Positions 1 through 7,083 of a DNA stretch of 35,858 bases are shown here, piece after piece. Under the pieces are notes generated by a model that saw only the letters and a program-made list of their open reading frames with translations, did not search any database and was not told the origin of the DNA. This DNA comes from Candidatus Nomurabacteria bacterium GW2011_GWC2_42_20 (GTDB taxonomy: Bacteria; Patescibacteriota; Minisyncoccia; Phycocordibacterales; UBA1550), in NCBI GenBank assembly GCA_000998425.1, contig LCDG01000001.1, positions 74,558 through 110,415 of the forward strand. The letters are read 5' to 3'. The translations under genes and the position numbers were made by a program. Every line of letters starts with the position of its first letter. Position 1 is the first letter of the stretch.

Positions 1-2
1 TT

Positions 3-254
3 GTAATCGTGATTGTTCTCGCCCCCCTTCGCGGCGAGATTTTAAAATCCTGGCTTCGTCTTGCTGCCTACTGGATCCCGCTTCAAATTCTAGTTGTTGT
101 TTCTATCGTAATTGGCGAGCGCGGTGTCGCTGGTGGCGGATTTTTTAATGCACCTATGGGTGAGCCAATCTCTATATTTCTTTCAGGTTTATTTCTTGTA
201 ATTTCTATTTTTCTTATCATCACAAAATACATCACACTACAAAAGAATGCATAA
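3..254 (+). CDS. Small membrane protein, 5' end outside the window
   Basis: The reading frame is open to the left edge, so the gene probably starts before the window; a GTG at 9 is the first possible start inside it. The visible 80-odd residues hold two hydrophobic segments (about residues 18-36 and 52-73) separated by a short loop with GGGFFNAP. The C-terminal half resembles the second membrane gene at 1282-1697: both have a W-x-x-L helix, then (G/D)GFF, a hydrophobic helix and a short basic tail. Both are followed within 30 bases by a headless fragment of the same surface protein. I do not recognise the family. It is probably an integral membrane protein of unknown role. Confidence 0.5.
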   Translation, partial: VIVIVLAPLRGEILKSWLRLAAYWIPLQILVVVSIVIGERGVAGGGFFNAPMGEPISIFLSGLFLVISIFLIITKYITLQKNA

Positions 255-282
255 ATTGTATTAAGAGTAATTATCAAGCAGA

Positions 283-1218
283 ATGAATCAATTAATTGCA
301 CTAGACCTTGCGAGGAATATCGCCACTTCAAGTGTCGCAGTGACTATTTATTCAAGCCCCACTGCCGACCCCGACGGTGATGGTGTGCCAAATCAAGACG
401 ATGTGAAGCCATTTGATGCCACTGTCTTCGCAAACCTTGTCATCCCGAGTGAATACTCATTGTGGGAAAAAGAATCATTTGATTTGCCATTCTCGGTGGC
501 TGGGAAGGGGAGTGTCGTGCTTACCCTCTCAAACACCTATTACAACGTAGGAATAAACCCAATCAAAGACGCTGCGGGGGCAAATATTCCTGCAACAGTA
601 ACGACCACGGATGGTGTAATTACTATTACCTTCAATCAAGACACAAAAGAAGCAAAGAATTACTCCCTTACTCTCACAACTAAGAAGGGTAACACCAAAG
701 AGAGGGAATCGGTTAAGCGAGCACATGAAAGAGAAACGAACCAAGAAAAGAAACACGAACTCGAAAAGGAGCTCGACTTTGCGAGTGCTCCCATAACTCT
801 TAGTATCACCAACACGGATGCAAACAAAACTACGAGTCAAGCAGGCGCGGTAGCAATCTACGATAAGCAACAAACAGCTCAACTTCAATACAAATACAAA
901 GAGAGCGATCATAGCACAACGCTCCTCCTGAAGTCCGATGACACAATCAAGCTCAAGAAAGGACAGCCATTGGAACTTACTGTGAAAGTGACGGGGGTTA
1001 AGAAGGATGTACCCTTCACTACTAATATCACTGGCAATTTCACTATGCTCAGTGTGCTACAGGAAGAAGAACACAAAGACGACGATGATAGAAAGCAAAC
1101 AAAGTTCTCACTGTTCTATCCTCAGAGCACCACAACAACACAGGAATCAATTACTGTTACTACTACAGTAAACGGGGTTACCCAGACGGATGTAGTAAGT
1201 GTGAGATTTGAGGAGTGA
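283..1218 (+). CDS. Surface protein C-terminal fragment with TSP3-like Ca2+ repeat
   Basis: 311 residues with no signal peptide. The N-terminus (RMNQLIALDLARNIATSS) matches the last two strands of an Ig-like/glucodextranase-B-type domain, whose usual form is GxN...AxDxAGN...V.I. The ATG is therefore probably an internal Met of a once larger protein. Residues about 27-43 hold DPDGDGVPNQDD, a thrombospondin type-3-like calcium-binding repeat. The rest is predicted beta-rich, with a strongly charged linker near residues 140-165 (KERESVKRAHERETNQEKKH). A paralogous but truncated copy lies at 1710-1961. It may be a remnant or a silent 3' cassette of a large secreted protein, or a real small gene. 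It is followed by a hairpin at 1224-1254. Confidence 0.6.
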   Translation: MNQLIALDLARNIATSSVAVTIYSSPTADPDGDGVPNQDDVKPFDATVFANLVIPSEYSLWEKESFDLPFSVAGKGSVVLTLSNTYYNVGINPIKDAAGANIPATVTTTDGVITITFNQDTKEAKNYSLTLTTKKGNTKERESVKRAHERETNQEKKHELEKELDFASAPITLSITNTDANKTTSQAGAVAIYDKQQTAQLQYKYKESDHSTTLLLKSDDTIKLKKGQPLELTVKVTGVKKDVPFTTNITGNFTMLSVLQEEEHKDDDDRKQTKFSLFYPQSTTTTQESITVTTTVNGVTQTDVVSVRFEE

Positions 1219-1223
1219 AGGTA

Positions 1224-1254
1224 AAGCACTCGCATGATAATCATGAGAGTGCTT
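1224..1254 (+). terminator. Hairpin after surface-protein fragment
   Basis: AAGCACTC-G-CATGAT pairs with ATCATG-A-GAGTGCTT, a 14-bp stem with one G/A mismatch and a one-base gap. It starts 6 bases after the stop codon at 1218. No long T run follows, so termination is likely but not certain. Confidence 0.5.
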
Positions 1255-1281
1255 AATGTTATTAGTTAATTAAAATATATT

Positions 1282-1697
1282 ATGGAAAAGATAAATATGT
1301 GGATGACAAAAAACATGGCAATTATTGGATCCATTGGTTTTGTTGCAACGTATTTGTTGCTTCAGCGACCATTTGGTTATTTTCTGTACAAATACTGCCA
1401 AAATTTTTCTTGGGGAGAAACATGTATGAGTATCATAAATTATTCGGCGTTACTCCTATTGTTTTTGGCAGTAATGTTTGTACCGTCAGTAATTTCGTTG
1501 TTGTTTAAGAGTGAAGTGTTCGAGTTGTGGAAAAGGACTTTATTTATTTATTTATCATAATTGCAATTCCGTGGTATGAGGGTGATGGTTTTTTTCATAT
1601 TCAAAAAGATATCATTGCGCTAATTTCCTCAATAATTTACGTAATTTTTTCTGTTTTCTACATTCTCTACAAAAACCAGCAGCTAAAATCTAAGTAA
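1282..1697 (+). pseudogene. Small membrane protein broken at a TTTA tetranucleotide repeat
   Basis: From ATG 1282 the frame runs 92 codons through three hydrophobic segments and stops at 1558-1560, immediately after four copies of TTTA (1539-1554). In another frame, coding continues from that point: ...IAIPWYEGDGFFHIQKD, then a hydrophobic helix, then YKNQQLKSK and a stop at 1695-1697. This tail resembles the end of the protein at 3-254. Adding one more TTTA copy joins the two parts exactly in frame, giving a protein of about 139 residues. It could be a phase-variable gene, a pseudogene or a sequencing/assembly slip. The function is unknown; it appears to be an integral membrane protein. Confidence 0.6.
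1539..1554 (+). repeat. (TTTA)4 simple sequence repeat inside a membrane gene
   Basis: Four perfect TTTA units sit at the exact point where the membrane gene changes frame. Five units would restore the full reading frame; three would not. Confidence 0.8.
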
Positions 1698-1709
1698 ACA
1701 TCAGTTGGA

Positions 1710-1961
1710 ATGAATTTATTATTCGCACAAGACATGGCGGGGAATATCGCTACTTCTACCATTGCTATCACTATCTACTCGTCTCCCACTGCCGACCCCG
1801 ACGGTGATGGTGTGTCAAATCAAGACGACGTGAAGCCGTTTGACGCTACTGTATTCGCTAGTCTCATAATTCCTACCGAATACTCATTCTGGGAGAAAGA
1901 AAAGTTCACATTACCATTTTCTTCTGTCCACATTTCACATTTCCCGCCGAGAGGGGGATAG
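1710..1961 (+). pseudogene. Truncated paralogue of the 283-1218 surface-protein fragment
   Basis: The first 75 or so residues parallel 283-1218: DMAGNIATSTIAITIYSS, then DPDGDGVSNQDD, then KPFDATVFA and EYSFWEKE. The match ends abruptly after LPFS and the frame stops 11 residues later at 1961. The DNA differs from the first copy mostly at third codon positions, so the two diverged under selection before this one was cut. In-frame codons upstream of the ATG read T-S-V-G-M-N, the expected continuation of an Ig-like domain strand, so this ATG is unlikely to be an original start. It begins 12 bases after the membrane gene's stop. It is probably a decayed or silent cassette. Confidence 0.65.
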
Positions 1962-1992
1962 TATCGCGTCACTTAGCTGTCTTTGACAGCCG

Positions 1993-2174
1993 AATATAGA
2001 ATGTTGAATGTAGAATGGAATACAGGGTACACGACAAAGTCGTGTACCCTGTATTGTTGCATAGCTTTGCCTCACGCGGTACAATGTATTTACTTATGAG
2101 ATTTGAATAAGGAATTGGCTCTGCATTATTCTATATTCTATATTCTATATTCTAAATTCCATATTCAAAATTCT
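1993..2174. repeat. Inverted arrays of a GAATATA/ATTCTAT heptamer around a perfect hairpin
   Basis: Left array (1993-2019): gaatata, gaatgtt, gaatgta, gaatgga. Right array (about 2128-2174): three and a half copies of attctat followed by degenerate copies. The right unit is the reverse complement of the left. Between them, 2019-2035 and 2039-2055 form a perfect 17-bp inverted repeat with a 3-base loop (aatacagggtacacgac and its complement). A smaller hairpin (gctgtc-ttt-gacagc) lies at 1976-1990. The right array ends 8 bases before the methyltransferase ATG. No coding frame is evident. Confidence 0.7.
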
Positions 2175-2181
2175 ACTAAAA

Positions 2182-2721
2182 ATGGACATCCCAACATTTT
2201 CAAACCCAGAGGCAAACATAGCAACGCTAGGCGTGCGTGAAGGAATGTTTGTTGCAGACCTCGGTGCTGGGACTGGCGCGTACACTATTCCGCTCGCTGA
2301 AAAGGTTGGAGATACAGGGCGTGTGTATGCAGTTGAAGTGCAAAAGGATTTCCTTACAAATATTAAAAACGCCGCACTGTCCCGAGGTCTGAAAAATGTG
2401 GAGCTGTTGTGGGGCGACATTGAGCGTATTGGTGGCACAAAGATCAAAGATGAAGGCGTAGATGCTGTCGTAATCTCCAATGTGCTTTTTCAAGCAGAGG
2501 ATAAGACTGGACTTTTAAAAGAGGCGCGCCGAATTCTAAGGACTGGCGGTAAGCTACTTATTATAGACTGGAGTGATTCCTTTGGTAATCTGGGACCAAC
2601 TCCAGAAATGGTTGTCACGAAAGATTCAACTCTCAAAATGTGTGAAAGTGAGGGATTCGTACTGAAAGATGAAATCCCTGCCGGCGAACACCATTATGGT
2701 TTTTTAATGTTAAAATCATAA
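2182..2721 (+). CDS. Class I SAM-dependent methyltransferase
   Basis: 179 residues with a Rossmann-type methyltransferase fold. Motif I is VADLGAGTGAY (about residues 24-34). It is followed by an acidic strand end (VYAVEVQ), a GDI motif, and the motif IV/post-motif region (DAVVISNVLFQ). The later LLKEARRILRTGGKLLIIDW stretch is typical of UbiE/Methyltransf_11 proteins. The substrate cannot be read from the sequence. It is soluble, with no signal peptide, and ends 10 bases before the solute-binding gene, so the two may be co-transcribed. The start ATG lies just after the heptamer array and has no clear Shine-Dalgarno sequence. Confidence 0.85.
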   Translation: MDIPTFSNPEANIATLGVREGMFVADLGAGTGAYTIPLAEKVGDTGRVYAVEVQKDFLTNIKNAALSRGLKNVELLWGDIERIGGTKIKDEGVDAVVISNVLFQAEDKTGLLKEARRILRTGGKLLIIDWSDSFGNLGPTPEMVVTKDSTLKMCESEGFVLKDEIPAGEHHYGFLMLKS

Positions 2722-2731
2722 TAATACAATC

Positions 2732-4051
2732 ATGCAGAAACCAAAAATTTTTCAAATGGCGATTATGGGGATTTTTATAGTCCTGCTTATTTTAGGATTC
2801 CTAGGTTTTTCTGGGAAGCTCCCCCTTCCAACCAGTAGCAAAGATGTAAATTATGGGGAGGTGGTACTCTGGGGAAGCATCCCACTACAAACAATGCAGT
2901 CACTCATCGCCAGTAATCTTGCTGCTGAAACGAGCGTTAGAATCAAGTATGTGGAGAAAAACGCAGAAACCTTCAGCAGAGATTTTACAGAGGCGCTCGC
3001 TAGTGGGAAGGGACCTGACATGGTGATTATCGCGCAGGACGAGCTTTTGACAAATATGAACAAGTTGGTCGCTATACCTTACCAAACAATCACCGAGCGC
3101 GATTTTAAAGATACGTTCATAACGGAAGGAGACATGTTTTTGGTTCCAGAAGGAATAGTTGCATTGCCGTTTATGATAGACCCAGTCGTGATGTATTGGA
3201 ACCGTGATATTTTTGCCAATGAGTTTCTTACAACGCCTCCCAAGCTTTGGTCAGAATTTTATAGTCTTGCCCCAAAGATGACTATTCGCGACCAGTCAGG
3301 CAATATAACCAGAAGTTTTGTGCCGTTTGGTGAATACAGAAATATCACCAATGTAAAAGAAATACTTTCTGTGCTATTGATGCAGGCCGGTAGCTCCATT
3401 GTTCTGAATAATAAAGGAGCGCTCGAAGTCGCGCTTATTACAAAGGGTCCAGTAGATGTCGAGAATCCTGTAGTTACCGCAATGCGCTTCTTTACAGAGT
3501 TTGCAAAGAAGGACAAGGATTCGTATTCGTGGAATCGTTCACTGCCACAATCTCGCTCTATGTTTGAAGCTGGCGATCTAGCCATTTATTTTGGTTATGC
3601 GAGTGAATACAAATCAATAAAGCAAAAGAACCCACACCTAAATTTTGAGGTTGCTGTAATGCCACAGGTGAGCAACACTGCAACAAAATTAACCTTTGGT
3701 CGCATGCACGGCGTAGCTATTGCCGCTGCAAGTAAAAATCAGGATGGCGCGTTGCACGCATCAACCTTACTTATCGGCAATGGTGTTATTAAAGGATTAA
3801 GCGCAACAACTGGCCTTCCGCCAGTTCGACGCGATCTTGTTGGTATTCGCCAAACAGATGCGGCATCATCTGTATTCTATGATTCTGCTATTATTTCTCG
3901 AGCATGGCACGACCCGTCTCCATCAGAAACAAACTCAGTATTCATGGATATGATTGATAGTGTAAATTCCAGCAGAAGTAATATGAGTGATGCGCTTACG
4001 ACCGCGCATAGAAGTTTTGAAAGGTTGTTGCTGAGCTATAAACAGCAATAA
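2732..4051 (+). CDS. Membrane-anchored extracellular solute-binding protein (family 1)
   Basis: 439 residues. The N-terminus carries one transmembrane anchor (about residues 8-27) and no lipobox Cys, so the protein is tethered rather than a lipoprotein. The body has features of ABC-type family 1 binding proteins: GKGPDMVIIAQDEL, PFMIDPVVMYWNRDIF, PPKLWSEF, an EAGDLAIYFGYASE segment, and a late TGLPPVRRDL. In Gram-positive relatives such proteins deliver sugars to an ABC permease, but no permease or ATPase gene is adjacent. Instead the next five genes are VirB2/TrbC-like. It may serve as a surface ligand-binding protein for that cluster or have a non-transport role; this is inference. Confidence 0.8.
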   Translation: MQKPKIFQMAIMGIFIVLLILGFLGFSGKLPLPTSSKDVNYGEVVLWGSIPLQTMQSLIASNLAAETSVRIKYVEKNAETFSRDFTEALASGKGPDMVIIAQDELLTNMNKLVAIPYQTITERDFKDTFITEGDMFLVPEGIVALPFMIDPVVMYWNRDIFANEFLTTPPKLWSEFYSLAPKMTIRDQSGNITRSFVPFGEYRNITNVKEILSVLLMQAGSSIVLNNKGALEVALITKGPVDVENPVVTAMRFFTEFAKKDKDSYSWNRSLPQSRSMFEAGDLAIYFGYASEYKSIKQKNPHLNFEVAVMPQVSNTATKLTFGRMHGVAIAAASKNQDGALHASTLLIGNGVIKGLSATTGLPPVRRDLVGIRQTDAASSVFYDSAIISRAWHDPSPSETNSVFMDMIDSVNSSRSNMSDALTTAHRSFERLLLSYKQQ

Positions 4052-4061
4052 TTGGAAATAA

Positions 4062-4090
4062 TTGACAATTTATACAGCTTGGCAGACAAT
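4062..4090 (+). promoter_or_regulatory. Sigma70-type promoter for the first VirB2-like gene
   Basis: TTGACA (4062-4067), 17-base spacer, GACAAT (4085-4090). The ATG at 4097 is only 6 bases beyond the -10 box, predicting a leaderless transcript. This also supports 4097 rather than the earlier TTG at 4052 as the true start. Confidence 0.55.
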
Positions 4091-4096
4091 TATAAA

Positions 4097-4498
4097 ATGC
4101 GAAAAATTATATTAAACAAGAAAATACGCGTGTCATTACTTGCTTTTGCTGTATTAGCGATTCCTGTTGTCACCTTGTCGCAGGTGGGGATTCCTTGCGA
4201 GGGTACGGCGGCAGACCCTTGTGAGTTTAATGATTTAGTTGTGCTCGCAAACAACATTATTAAATTTTTAATGTTCACTGTAGCTGTACCGCTTGCGGCA
4301 CTTGGTTTTATGTGGGCAGGTGCAAAGCTTGTCCTTAACCAAGATAAAGAAGGCGAGTGGAGCAAAGCAAAAGAACGTTTTATGGATATTGCGATAGGAT
4401 TTGGTATCATGCTCGGCGCCTATGTCCTCATAAAGGGTGTTATATATTCATTCCTGACTGCTGACCAGATCTCATTTATGCAGTTTATGTTTCAATAA
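4097..4498 (+). CDS. TrbC/VirB2-like membrane protein 1
   Basis: 133 residues from ATG 4097 (MRKIILNKK). A signal-peptide-like segment (residues 9-29) is followed by two hydrophobic helices (about 54-78 and 95-118) with a short charged loop (NQDKEGEWSKAKERF) between them. This layout of signal plus two helices matches the TrbC/VirB2 pilin family seen in type IV secretion systems. Two Cys residues follow the signal segment (IPCEG, DPCEF) and could form a disulfide. It is the first of five related genes in a row. The family assignment rests on topology and on the recurrent G...E...A+..I..G motif, not on strong sequence identity. No VirB4 or VirB6 gene is visible nearby. Confidence 0.7.
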   Translation: MRKIILNKKIRVSLLAFAVLAIPVVTLSQVGIPCEGTAADPCEFNDLVVLANNIIKFLMFTVAVPLAALGFMWAGAKLVLNQDKEGEWSKAKERFMDIAIGFGIMLGAYVLIKGVIYSFLTADQISFMQFMFQ

Positions 4499-4512
4499 TA
4501 CACGCAATAATG

Positions 4513-4518
4513 TATAAT
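4513..4518 (+). promoter_or_regulatory. -10 box (TATAAT) before VirB2-like 2
   Basis: A perfect TATAAT lies 9 bases before ATG 4528. A poor -35 (TTTCAA, 4490-4495) lies at a 17-base spacing inside the preceding gene. The short distance suggests an almost leaderless internal transcript and favours 4528 over the ATG at 4510, which overlaps the box region. Confidence 0.45.
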
Positions 4519-4527
4519 TCAGTAAAT

Positions 4528-4887
4528 ATGAAAAAGATTTTTAATATTATTTTCACAGCTGTTTTTCTAGTAATCCCAACGTACTCAATGGCCGCCTATC
4601 AGGCTGGACCAGATACAATTCAAAACCCTATAAAATATTCTACTTTTCCCGAATTTGTTGCAGCAGTCACAGCAGCAGCAGTTAACGTTTTGATGCCTTT
4701 TGTCGTGCTTGCTTTCATTTGGTCAGGATTTCTTTTTGTAAAGGCGCAAGGAAATGAAAAGGAGCTAGAGACAGCAAAAACAGCGATTTGGTGGAGTGTT
4801 ATAGGAGCATTCATACTTATGGGAGCATGGGGTTTCGCGCAAATTATTGGGTCTACGGTTTCTACGATAACAAATGTAACACCATAA
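4528..4887 (+). CDS. TrbC/VirB2-like membrane protein 2
   Basis: 119 residues from ATG 4528 (MKKIFNIIF); an in-frame ATG at 4510 would add 6 residues. A signal peptide ends near Ala (TYSMAAYQ) at residue 22-23. Two transmembrane helices follow (about 50-70 and 87-108), joined by the charged loop KAQGNEKELETAKTAIWW. The second helix carries IGAFILMGAWGFAQII, the best match in this array to the TrbC/VirB2 pattern. It should be an integral inner-membrane or pilus-subunit-like protein. The gap to the next gene is 3 bases, so translation is probably coupled. Confidence 0.75.
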   Translation: MKKIFNIIFTAVFLVIPTYSMAAYQAGPDTIQNPIKYSTFPEFVAAVTAAAVNVLMPFVVLAFIWSGFLFVKAQGNEKELETAKTAIWWSVIGAFILMGAWGFAQIIGSTVSTITNVTP

Positions 4888-4890
4888 TTT

Positions 4891-5187
4891 ATGACATTAA
4901 AAACATTTATTATTGGCGACGCTACTCACACAGGCCTTATTGCGCAAATTGTTGAGCCAGTGATTGGTTTAATGCTCGCTGGCGCCATCTTTTTTTTCAT
5001 CTGGAATGTTTTTAAGGTGATAACGCAGAGTAATAAACCGGATGAGCTAGCGGAGCTCAAATCAAGGGTAATTTGGGGGCTCGTGGCTATCGCTGCTATG
5101 GCATCGGTGTGGGGTCTTGTAAACTTAATACTTGGTTCAACAGGGCTAAATACTGGAGCAGTGATCAACATTAGAACTGGGCCATAG
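4891..5187 (+). CDS. TrbC/VirB2-like membrane protein 3
   Basis: 98 residues. No cleavable signal is evident; the N-terminus (MTLKTFIIGDATHTG) precedes two helices at about 22-43 and 61-84, with the loop TQSNKPDELAELKSR between them. The helix 2 sequence AMASVWGLVNLILGSTGLNTG is close to the corresponding segment of protein 4 (VMLSVWGLVTLVMSSTGLGT), showing that these two are the nearest pair in the array. It starts 3 bases after the previous stop. Confidence 0.75.
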   Translation: MTLKTFIIGDATHTGLIAQIVEPVIGLMLAGAIFFFIWNVFKVITQSNKPDELAELKSRVIWGLVAIAAMASVWGLVNLILGSTGLNTGAVINIRTGP

Positions 5188-5203
5188 TCCAGCTCTAGTT
5201 TCC

Positions 5204-5262
5204 TTGTATTTTTGTTGTTATTTTTCTATAATATACGCACATACGACCTGTCTATTGTCGTA
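5204..5262 (+). promoter_or_regulatory. Sigma70-type promoter and leader hairpin for VirB2-like 4
   Basis: TTGTAT (5204-5209), 17-base spacer, TATAAT (5227-5232). A short inverted repeat (tacgac...gtcgta, 5242-5262) lies at the predicted start of the transcript, about 58 bases before ATG 5320. The array therefore has an internal promoter with a true leader, unlike gene 1. Confidence 0.6.
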
Positions 5263-5319
5263 CGAAAGTTATTAATTATTAGTTATCGTTAATTAAAAGT
5301 TTAAATCAGTTTTATTATT

Positions 5320-5685
5320 ATGAATAAAATTATTATAGCTAGCGCCCTCTTTCTATCTTCATTCTCAGTTGCGTATGCTATTGGAGCAGTAGTTCCTGGC
5401 GCTGGTACTACTAGTAGCGTTAGTAGCGCAGTTTCGCTTATTGTGCAGTATATCAACCTGGCAATTGAATTCCTTATTCTCGCCGGCGTTGCATGGGTAA
5501 TCTGGAATGCCTTCAAGTTTGTAATGGCAGGCGGTGAAGCAGAAAAGCGTGATGAGGCTCGTTCAGGTATTATTTACGGGCTCATTGGCATTGCGGTGAT
5601 GTTGTCAGTTTGGGGCTTGGTAACTTTGGTTATGAGCTCAACAGGACTCGGAACGACTAAGACAATTGTAGTCCCAGCTGTTTAA
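5320..5685 (+). CDS. TrbC/VirB2-like membrane protein 4
   Basis: 121 residues. A signal peptide (MNKIIIASALFLSSFSVAYA) is followed by a short Ser/Thr/Gly-rich exposed stretch, then helix 1 (about 44-66), the loop MAGGEAEKRDEARSG and helix 2 (about 83-107). This is the most typical VirB2/pilin-like member: cleavable signal plus two helices, with a loop rich in Glu/Arg. It has its own promoter and a leader of about 80 bases, so it may be expressed at a different level from genes 1-3. Confidence 0.75.
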   Translation: MNKIIIASALFLSSFSVAYAIGAVVPGAGTTSSVSSAVSLIVQYINLAIEFLILAGVAWVIWNAFKFVMAGGEAEKRDEARSGIIYGLIGIAVMLSVWGLVTLVMSSTGLGTTKTIVVPAV

Positions 5686-5713
5686 TCTGGTCGCTGCAAT
5701 AAACGTAACTAAA

Positions 5714-5974
5714 ATGCTTCCTGCATCTGGGTCTCCAATTATAGATAAAATCAAAACAGAGATCATTAATCCGATCATTATTCTTTTGGTTGCTGTTGCT
5801 GTTGGGTACTTTCTATATGGACTAATGGAGTTCATTAGAAATCAGGACAACGAAGACGCCCAAGAGTCAGGCAAGAAACACATGCTGTGGGGTGCTATTG
5901 GAATAGCAATAATGTTCAGTGTGTATGGAATTTTGAACCTCGTTAATAACATTGCTGGAAGTCTTACGACATAA
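5714..5974 (+). CDS. TrbC/VirB2-like membrane protein 5
   Basis: 86 residues and no signal peptide. Two helices (about 18-40 and 58-82) flank the loop RNQDNEDAQESGKKHM. The second helix, GAIGIAIMFSVYGILNLV, follows the family pattern. It lies 28 bases after gene 4 and is the last gene before the convergent terminators. Lack of a signal peptide sets it apart from genes 1, 2 and 4; it may be an accessory membrane subunit rather than a pilin. Confidence 0.7.
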   Translation: MLPASGSPIIDKIKTEIINPIIILLVAVAVGYFLYGLMEFIRNQDNEDAQESGKKHMLWGAIGIAIMFSVYGILNLVNNIAGSLTT

Positions 5975-5998
5975 TTACTTTAGACAGATCTTCTCTTG

Positions 5999-6030
5999 AA
6001 AAACCCGTGTATAAAAATACGCGGGTTTTT
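5999..6030 (+). terminator. Rho-independent terminator of the VirB2-like operon
   Basis: The left arm (aaaaacccgtgtat) pairs with atacgcgggttttt around a short A loop, a 14-bp stem with one T/G wobble, followed by T-rich sequence. Confidence 0.85.
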
Positions 6031-6044
6031 CTTTCTAATATAAT

Positions 6045-6075
6045 AAAAAACCCGCAACATTGCATTGCGGGTTTT
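6045..6075 (-). terminator. Rho-independent terminator of the SPFH operon
   Basis: aaaacccgcaa (6047-6057) pairs with ttgcgggtttt (6065-6075). On the minus strand the stem is followed by a run of T. It lies 33 bases past the stop of the 6108-7082 gene. Confidence 0.8.
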
Positions 6076-6107
6076 GCCAAAATGGCTATATAATTGCAAA
6101 CCTTCTT

Positions 6108-7082
6108 CTACCAGATTACCGTAGCTGTAGCCCCAGGTTTATTAGACCTGAACATAAGCGATGCGTTCCTGATGTCCACACCGATTAGGGCGTGTATGTC
6201 ATCCTTCAAAGTAGGGCATTTGAATGCCTGACCTGATGGAACGTTGATTTGCCCAGCGCTGTATACGATAGCCATTTCTGAACCTTCGTCAGAGCAGTAG
6301 TAGGTGATTGTTTTCATCGGTGGAGTCCGAATCATGTTTCTCCTATTAAAGTCAGGCGTGAGCTCAAAAACCGTTTCCACTTGAGCCAGTCTTTGCACAT
6401 GCACCACGTTCGTTGCTCTTGGTACTGTAGCCTCTGACTCCTTTTTTGTTTCGCTGGCAGTTTTCCCGTAATTTTCGTTGATGGATTGTGCTGTGTCAGC
6501 AATATCGGTCATCACCTTTTTCGAAAGACCCCAACTAGCGTCGAAGATTCTTGGAGCGTCCTTTGGGTAGCCCCACGCTAAAACAAAGTAAGTGACCATT
6601 CCCAGAACAATTGTCCATGTGAACGCGCTTATTTTCCCAGAAGATAGGAAAGTCCATATGATGTGAGCACCAATTAGTGCTACCACACCACGGAAAACAG
6701 CTTCCTTTCCGTCTGGAGCCAAGTAGCTGGCCAGGTATGCAACAGTAATGACAACGACATACCAAATAAATCTTTTGCCTTCATCGTCATGTTTTGCCCA
6801 CCACCTGCCGACAAATCCTTTACTCTCATCATCCTTCGATTCAAAGAGTTTTTTGGCTCCACTGACAGCAAGCCTGCCTTTAGCGCGATGTTTCCACAGA
6901 ATTGCGCCAGCAAAATATATGACGACTGTAGTAACCATAACCAAAAACATCCATCTGGCAACAGTGGTAATCGTTTCGCCACTGCCACTAGAGCCTAACC
7001 CAGACACAGCCAGGCTAAGAATTATTGCAGGGATGGCAAAAATAGAAATTGCCATCACTTGCCCGATAACACTTTTGTTCAT
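6108..7082 (-). CDS. Multi-pass membrane protein, SPFH partner
   Basis: 324 residues. Five likely transmembrane helices: about 8-28, 42-65, 106-124, 130-148 and 155-172. A charged cytoplasmic-type loop (about 67-103) holds many Lys/Asp. The C-terminal 100 residues are soluble and beta-rich, with two Cys (TYYCSDEG, AFKCPTL). The start codon is one base past the SPFH stop, so the two genes are translationally coupled and should act together. It does not look like NfeD, the usual SPFH partner. I do not recognise the family. Confidence 0.75.
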   Translation of the reverse strand: MNKSVIGQVMAISIFAIPAIILSLAVSGLGSSGSGETITTVARWMFLVMVTTVVIYFAGAILWKHRAKGRLAVSGAKKLFESKDDESKGFVGRWWAKHDDEGKRFIWYVVVITVAYLASYLAPDGKEAVFRGVVALIGAHIIWTFLSSGKISAFTWTIVLGMVTYFVLAWGYPKDAPRIFDASWGLSKKVMTDIADTAQSINENYGKTASETKKESEATVPRATNVVHVQRLAQVETVFELTPDFNRRNMIRTPPMKTITYYCSDEGSEMAIVYSAGQINVPSGQAFKCPTLKDDIHALIGVDIRNASLMFRSNKPGATATVIW

Positions 7083-7083
7083 T

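Noticed and set aside
529-912. Minus-strand open frame of 127 codons
   Set aside because: Shadow of the surface-protein fragment on the plus strand, with no start signal and no domain pattern.
4097-5974. Phage holins instead of VirB2-like proteins
   Set aside because: Five tandem copies with signal peptides and a charged loop between two helices fit TrbC/VirB2 better; no lysis or phage genes are nearby.
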